DNA from: Neelides folsomi
Taxonomy: Eukaryota > Arthropoda > Collembola > Neelipleona > Neelidae
DNA: 64,000 bases
NCBI GenBank assembly: GCA_034687125.1
Contig: JAQGBZ010000007.1
Span: 186,001-250,000, forward strand
Reading direction: 5' to 3'
Under the pieces are notes generated by a model. The model had not been told where the DNA came from. It did not search any database and worked only from the letters and a program-made list of their open reading frames with translations. The position numbers and the translations under genes are program-made. Below are positions 59,443 to 64,000 of the stretch, piece after piece (the stretch's first letter is position 1; every line of letters starts with the position of its first letter).

Positions 59443-62400
59443 ATGGTGTCTTGTCTTCAAGTGCTGCTCCTCTCCCTTGCCGCCTTCCTCGCCTCGTCCT
59501 CAATCCTCGATGACGACGGACCCGTCGGCGTCAACACCAGTTTTTACGTGAACATGAGAGGTTCTTCCCTCGAGAACTCCAACTTTACTTCAAACTCAGA
59601 GTTACTTTGACAGGAACTCAAGTGATCGAGATTGGCCCAGGTCAAGAATGCCAGATTCACACAGGAGAGTAAGTGGGAAGTTTTCCCAATTATCCTCCTC
59701 TTTTTACATTCTCAAAACTTTCAGCTTGGAATGAAAACATCAAAAACAAAAAGTTGATGATATTCGTAATTTGGCGAACATCTATTACATTCTAGTATGT
59801 GCTTATTTGTAGTTGTCTTTATACATAGTACTTTCTATACAATTATATATGCCAAACACATGTATTTAGTTTTCTGTTTTTTTCCGTTGCATTGGACAAA
59901 CTGGAATTTTTATACACATATCTTACATACCCCCGCTATTGCTTGGAAATGCTAAATTAATTAACTATTAGTATATTGGCACATTTGTTGGTATGAACTT
60001 CTTTTGTAAATATCTCATTCTTTATTATATCTCTAATTAAATTTTGGCGAGCAGTTGTCATTCATACTACATTTACTCTAGTTTCATTCTTGGGCATTGC
60101 AGGTTGCAGGGATCCCAACAAGACTAATTTTCTTGCCAGCTTCATTCACGTAGTTTTTGCTTAGATATCTGATATGATACGGACCCTTTTAATTAAAAAG
60201 CTAGTTTATGGTATTTTGTTTGTTCCACGGTGCACTGCATTACATTGCACTACATTATATATAAATGTATATAATTAGGTTTGTAAGTATGTATGGTAAT
60301 ACAGATACATATATATGTATTTATGGTACTTTATATCTAAGTAACGTTATAAGAAAGTGCATAATAGCATTTCAGAATTTTATACATTATTGTGAATAAA
60401 ATAAATGATGCTGTTGTTGATAAAATAAAATGATATTGTTAAACACAGCACAGCCCAGTGGCTTCAAGACGTCCGAAGAGAACAAATGACGGAGCTAAAT
60501 TACATTCAGTTTAGACTTATGGTTGGCAAGTGCCAGTTACAATCCCTGCTCAACCCCACGCCAAATACTTACGCTTTCAATCCTGAACCTACAAACGACA
60601 CCGAAGACAATTACTATCCAAATTTTACTCAAGATCTCGCCACGATTGATCCTCTCAATTCAAATACCAGCCCTGTTGAAGAGGAGAATGAACATGGAAT
60701 GCTGCCACTCATTTTTCCTGGTAAAATGGCTTACATGATTCTATTCTATTCTATTTATGATTTTTATGCAAGATTTCCCTTGGGCTTCTTAAAACTTTCT
60801 AATATTCAAATATATGTATATTATACATATTAATGATATAATATTCTTAGAATTTTTTTGTTTGAAATGTCATAACGTCATAAGGTTTTTCTGGTATACT
60901 AACATACATATCAGTATAATACATGCATTAGTTGTTATAATACATTTTATGCAGTGTAACATAAGAATATGTAGTTTGTATACATATTTAAACCTTATTG
61001 GTATCAACTTTTTATGGATATGATATAGCTATTAACATATATCTGTAAATTTACAACTTAATGTTAGACTTGTTTACATATATGTATCCTATGTACTAAA
61101 TGCAAGTATGTAAGACTAATGTATCCGATGCGTATACAAAGTAGAGTACAGTAGAGTACGTATAGTACATGCTACAAAAGTTTGAGATATCATGGCGTAA
61201 TAATTTATTACATGGTACATTTTTTAATTCCCTTCCAAATTTGACGGTTTACTTAGATTTAAAAAGCAATACAATCATAAATCAAAATCTCTCACACATT
61301 ATGAATGAATGAATGAAATTGGATTTATTCAATTCGGCTTTCGCCCTTACAGAAAATGTATACAATACTAAATTATAATTAACTAATAATTCTCTCACAC
61401 ATTATAGGTACAAAATGGTGCGGAGCTGGGACAGTTGCGAGAGACAGTCGTGAACTCGGATTTTATGAAAATACAGGTAACAGAATTGTAGGACAAAAAT
61501 TCTTGTACAACTTACATTTAGTCAACTTACTAATAATACCATTCATAGAAATGAACCAACGGATATTTTTTACCTTTTAGTTATAAAAATTAATAAATCA
61601 TGTAAATAAATCCATAATATTATAATATTATGCATTTCAATTAACAACCAATATTATTATATTATATTTTTGTATTATAACTATTATATACAGAATGATT
61701 TTGCATGAAATGATTTAATTTTCAATGATACAAATTGTAGGTGTCTGATAGAAAATAACTCTTCATTTTGTTCATCATCTAGATCGATGTTGCAGAGAGC
61801 ATGACAATTGTCCAGATAGTATGCCAACCAAAATGTGCAAAAACAATCTTTGCAACGACTCAGACTTTACAAGGTTAGAACTAAATGTACAATTACGGTA
61901 AGATGACAAGATGAGGAAGATTTAATGGGGCGGACTGAAATGTCAATCGTTCTTTTCTTTAGATCTCACTGTGATTGCGATGAGCAGTTTAGACAGTGCT
62001 TGCAAAACGATCGTTCATTCAGTTCTTTAGCGAGTTTCAAAATTGCCAATTTATATTTTAATATTTTGAGGCCCTTATGCTACGCGAAGCGCCACCCAGT
62101 CAAATGGTGCAAAAAGACACGGATCACGTAAGCAACTTTCATTCCCCACACCTCATCATTTTCCGCTTTGTGTATTTGTTGACGTAAGGCCGTATCCTTT
62201 TCACTCTCTCGATAATACGATGTGCAAACGGGGCTCGTAAACAATTCCTCATGGTCTTGTTCGCACAAATAATGTGGGGGTTCATTTCAGCGGCGAGTGT
62301 GTAGAATTCGAATACGATTACAACCACCCGGCCTTATGGCAATTCTTCTTCGCCCAACCATACATTATGACCGGAGTTGACAACATAATTCAGCCGATTC

Positions 62401-62495
62401 CGGCCTTAAATCTCCACTCGCACCTCTCACCATCCTTCGCACGTCCGTTCGAAGAAACCCTTCCCGAAGAGGACAACAAGAGAGAACAGGAGTAA
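59443..62495 (+). CDS. Secreted group III (bee-venom type) phospholipase A2
   Basis: A calcium-dependent secreted enzyme family that cleaves the sn-2 ester of phospholipids. The exons are 59443-59560, 59602-59668, 60449-60720, 61408-61476, 61783-61873, 61963-62127 and 62291-62495, about 328 residues. The N-terminus MVSCLQVLLLSLAAFLASSS is a signal peptide. An Asn-rich, acidic N-terminal extension precedes the enzyme domain. The Ca-loop WCGAGT opens the fourth listed exon and the catalytic His-Asp pair lies in CCREHDNC in the next. SHCDCDEQFRQCL and a Cys-rich C-terminal part follow, matching the family order. The key residues appear intact, so activity is plausible. Secreted PLA2s of this family serve digestion, immunity or lipid signalling as well as venoms, and nothing here indicates venom use. 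The reading frame between 59561 and about 59605 is ambiguous (see findings). A polyadenylation signal lies at 62621. Confidence 0.88.
61303..61390 (-). mobile_element. 5'-truncated non-LTR retrotransposon tail with 15-bp target duplication
   Basis: The 88-bp insert reads on the minus strand GTAAGGGCGAAAGCCGAATT, then GAATAAATCC, and ends with a CATTC/ATTC repeat. This is a typical LINE 3' end with AATAAA and a short tandem tail. It is flanked by exact direct repeats TCTCTCACACATTAT at 61288-61302 and 61391-61405. The right-hand copy forms the pyrimidine-rich tract directly before the AG acceptor (61406-61407) of an sPLA2 exon. The family assignment (Jockey/CR1-like) is from memory of similar tails and is not certain. 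Confidence 0.8.
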
Positions 62496-62620
62496 ATGGC
62501 ATTTATTACATTCCTCTTTGTTAAACCCAATTAAGCCTCAATCAATTGTACAATACTCTGTTATACGATAGACCAATGAGTCACAAGACTATTTCTAACA
62601 ACGGGGTCAGGGGGAGGGTC

Positions 62621-62626
62621 AATAAA
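62621..62626 (+). terminator. sPLA2 polyadenylation signal
   Basis: AATAAA about 126 nt after the sPLA2 stop codon, in the 237-bp gap before the convergent small gene. Confidence 0.6.
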
Positions 62627-62732
62627 ATATTTTTGTTTATATATTAAATGACATAAATTATCATTATCACATTTCATACAATTAAATAATTAATTTTAAT
62701 AATTTAATAATTATAAATACAAAGTTAATTGT

Positions 62733-63379
62733 CTAATTTGAGTCGACAATTATTTCATTGAACTCGTCCAATTCTGGAATACTCTCAATGCTGGCAGTTT
62801 TGTTATACTTCGGACTATCAAAAAATTGATAAGCCTTTTCTTTCTCTTGGTCCAAGATGTATTTTTGACAGTGAATGTTTAAAAATCTACTAATGAAATA
62901 GTTTGTTAATCTTTAATTAAACTGTTTAAATTTCATTATATTGAACTGGTATTCACATCATAAGTATAAGATTGCATTGGCCAATATATGAATGAATGAT
63001 GCAATCAAAAAAGTAATTGAGATATATTTACCTATAATATTTATATGTATTATATATAAAGTATGTAATAGATATGTACAGGTATGTAGTTAGTAATTTA
63101 GATAAGTCATTAGTAGATATACTATATATGTGTGTATATAATTTAGTATATAACATGAAATTGCTCACCCTCCGTATTCTTTACATTTAACAATGGGATA
63201 ATCATTCCTTGAAAACAAAAGCTCATTATCAAAATTTTCCTAATTTTTCATTTAAGTATCTCTTTATCACTCCATTAAGGTCCACAGAATATACAGGTTG
63301 GATATCTTGTGACTAGATTTATTTGATAGGTCAGTTCTCACCTGAAGCATTTTAGGCCAAACACAGTGAAATACAACAT
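62733..63379 (-). CDS. Small three-exon gene, 76-residue protein of unknown function
   Basis: The exons are 63342-63379, 63169-63207 and 62733-62886, with good borders (TTCAG|GTGAGA, AAG|G, GG|GTGAGC, GTAG|A) and matching phases over 77 codons including TAG. The protein begins MLYFTVFGLKCFRNDYPIVK and continues CKEYGGFLNIHCQKYILD with an acidic C-terminal half (SIESIPELDEFNEIIVDSN). Three Cys lie in the first half (positions 11, about 21 and 32). There is no clear signal peptide or domain. It is convergent with the sPLA2 gene, about 240 bp apart. I do not recognise the family. The start may be incomplete if further 5' exons exist beyond 63379, although ATG context and phase fit. Confidence 0.6.
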
Positions 63380-64000
63380 GCCAACCTATTAAATATTTCC
63401 AACTCATTATTGGATTATTAAAAATTACACATCAGATTAAGTTCATGAGCAGTTGCTTAATCAGTGAGTGAGTATCACTGGATTGAGTATATACTGGTAG
63501 TTATTAAATATAGACAGAAAAATTCACGTAAGAAAATATATATATTGTATGGACACCATTTAGTATTCTCTGTATACCAGAGTATAGAATATTATGTAGA
63601 TAATATCTATTATTTTATATTCATACGCGATTGCCTGCAGTTTCATTTGCCTTCATGAGACATCTTCTAAACTTTTCATCACATGCACAATGGGACCTAT
63701 TGTTCAAATATTAAAATGTCTCATTATGTTAGCAAGTAAAAAATTGAAGCGATATTGCGAGAATTGCACTCTTACTGCGTTCAACTACCTGGTGAACGGA
63801 GATTTGTTACATAAACCAAATTCATCGTGGCACGAGAATGCTTCCAAATAGTTAGGACACGAATCGTGTTCTCTAAAAAATAGAAAATAAAAACACATAC
63901 AAACAATATTCCATTGAGTAATCTTTCCATTTTATGTCACTCGTACATAATATTTGAGTTTAATTGAGCATTAAAACATTATTTTATTAGATAGCATTTG
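63380..64000. other. AT-rich DNA at the window end
   Basis: No coding exon or repeat was recognised. It should contain the promoter of the small minus-strand gene ending at 63379. Confidence 0.45.

Overview
This is a eukaryotic nuclear window. Its genes have many spliced exons with GT..AG borders, and its content is metazoan, most likely arthropod. The pointers are a Tbx2/3 (optomotor-blind/bifid type) T-box gene, LIM kinase, a compact Hakai E3 ligase, a transcobalamin/intrinsic-factor-like secreted protein with a DUF4430-type C-terminus, and a group III (bee-venom family) secreted phospholipase A2. The AT-rich intergenic DNA full of TATGTATGTA-type words would suit a copepod such as a sea louse, but that is a guess. 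The species cannot be fixed from sequence alone.

Layout: (1) About 1-37 kb is one developmental-regulator territory. A single Tbx2/3 gene occupies 4194-16921 on the minus strand in 7 coding exons. Its introns, its 3' flank and roughly 16 kb of 5' flank are GC-richer (by eye near 45-50 percent), complex DNA with no recognisable exons. AT-rich stretches (about 17.3-20.0, 26.3-28.5 and 32.2-32.7 kb) interrupt this. (2) About 37-47 kb holds a 12-exon LIM kinase on the minus strand (38000-46843), with a 3-exon enkurin gene nested on the same strand in one of its introns. (3) At 47.8-49.4 kb lies a 6-exon Hakai (Cbl-like RING E3) on the plus strand, head-to-head with LIMK. The LIMK/Hakai neighbourhood carries four short inverted-repeat (MITE-like) elements and a near-perfect palindrome. 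(4) At 52.6-55.7 kb lies a 7-exon transcobalamin-like secreted cobalamin carrier (plus). (5) At 56-57.4 kb lie two small unassigned coding-like segments. (6) At 59.4-62.5 kb lies a group III sPLA2 gene (plus), one intron of which holds a truncated LINE tail with a clear 15-bp target duplication next to the splice acceptor. (7) At 62.7-63.4 kb lies a tiny 3-exon minus-strand gene for a 76-residue protein I do not recognise.

Exon borders were chosen by GT/AG sites, reading phase and family conservation. The total coding lengths are whole numbers of codons: Tbx2/3 601 aa, LIMK 658 aa, enkurin 284 aa, Hakai 314 aa, transcobalamin-like 427 aa, sPLA2 about 328 aa, small gene 76 aa. There is no operon-like organisation and no CRISPR, rRNA or recognisable tRNA. 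The genes act in unrelated processes (transcriptional patterning, actin regulation, cilia, ubiquitination/m6A methylation, vitamin B12 transport, phospholipid hydrolysis). Their adjacency looks like ordinary synteny rather than one pathway.
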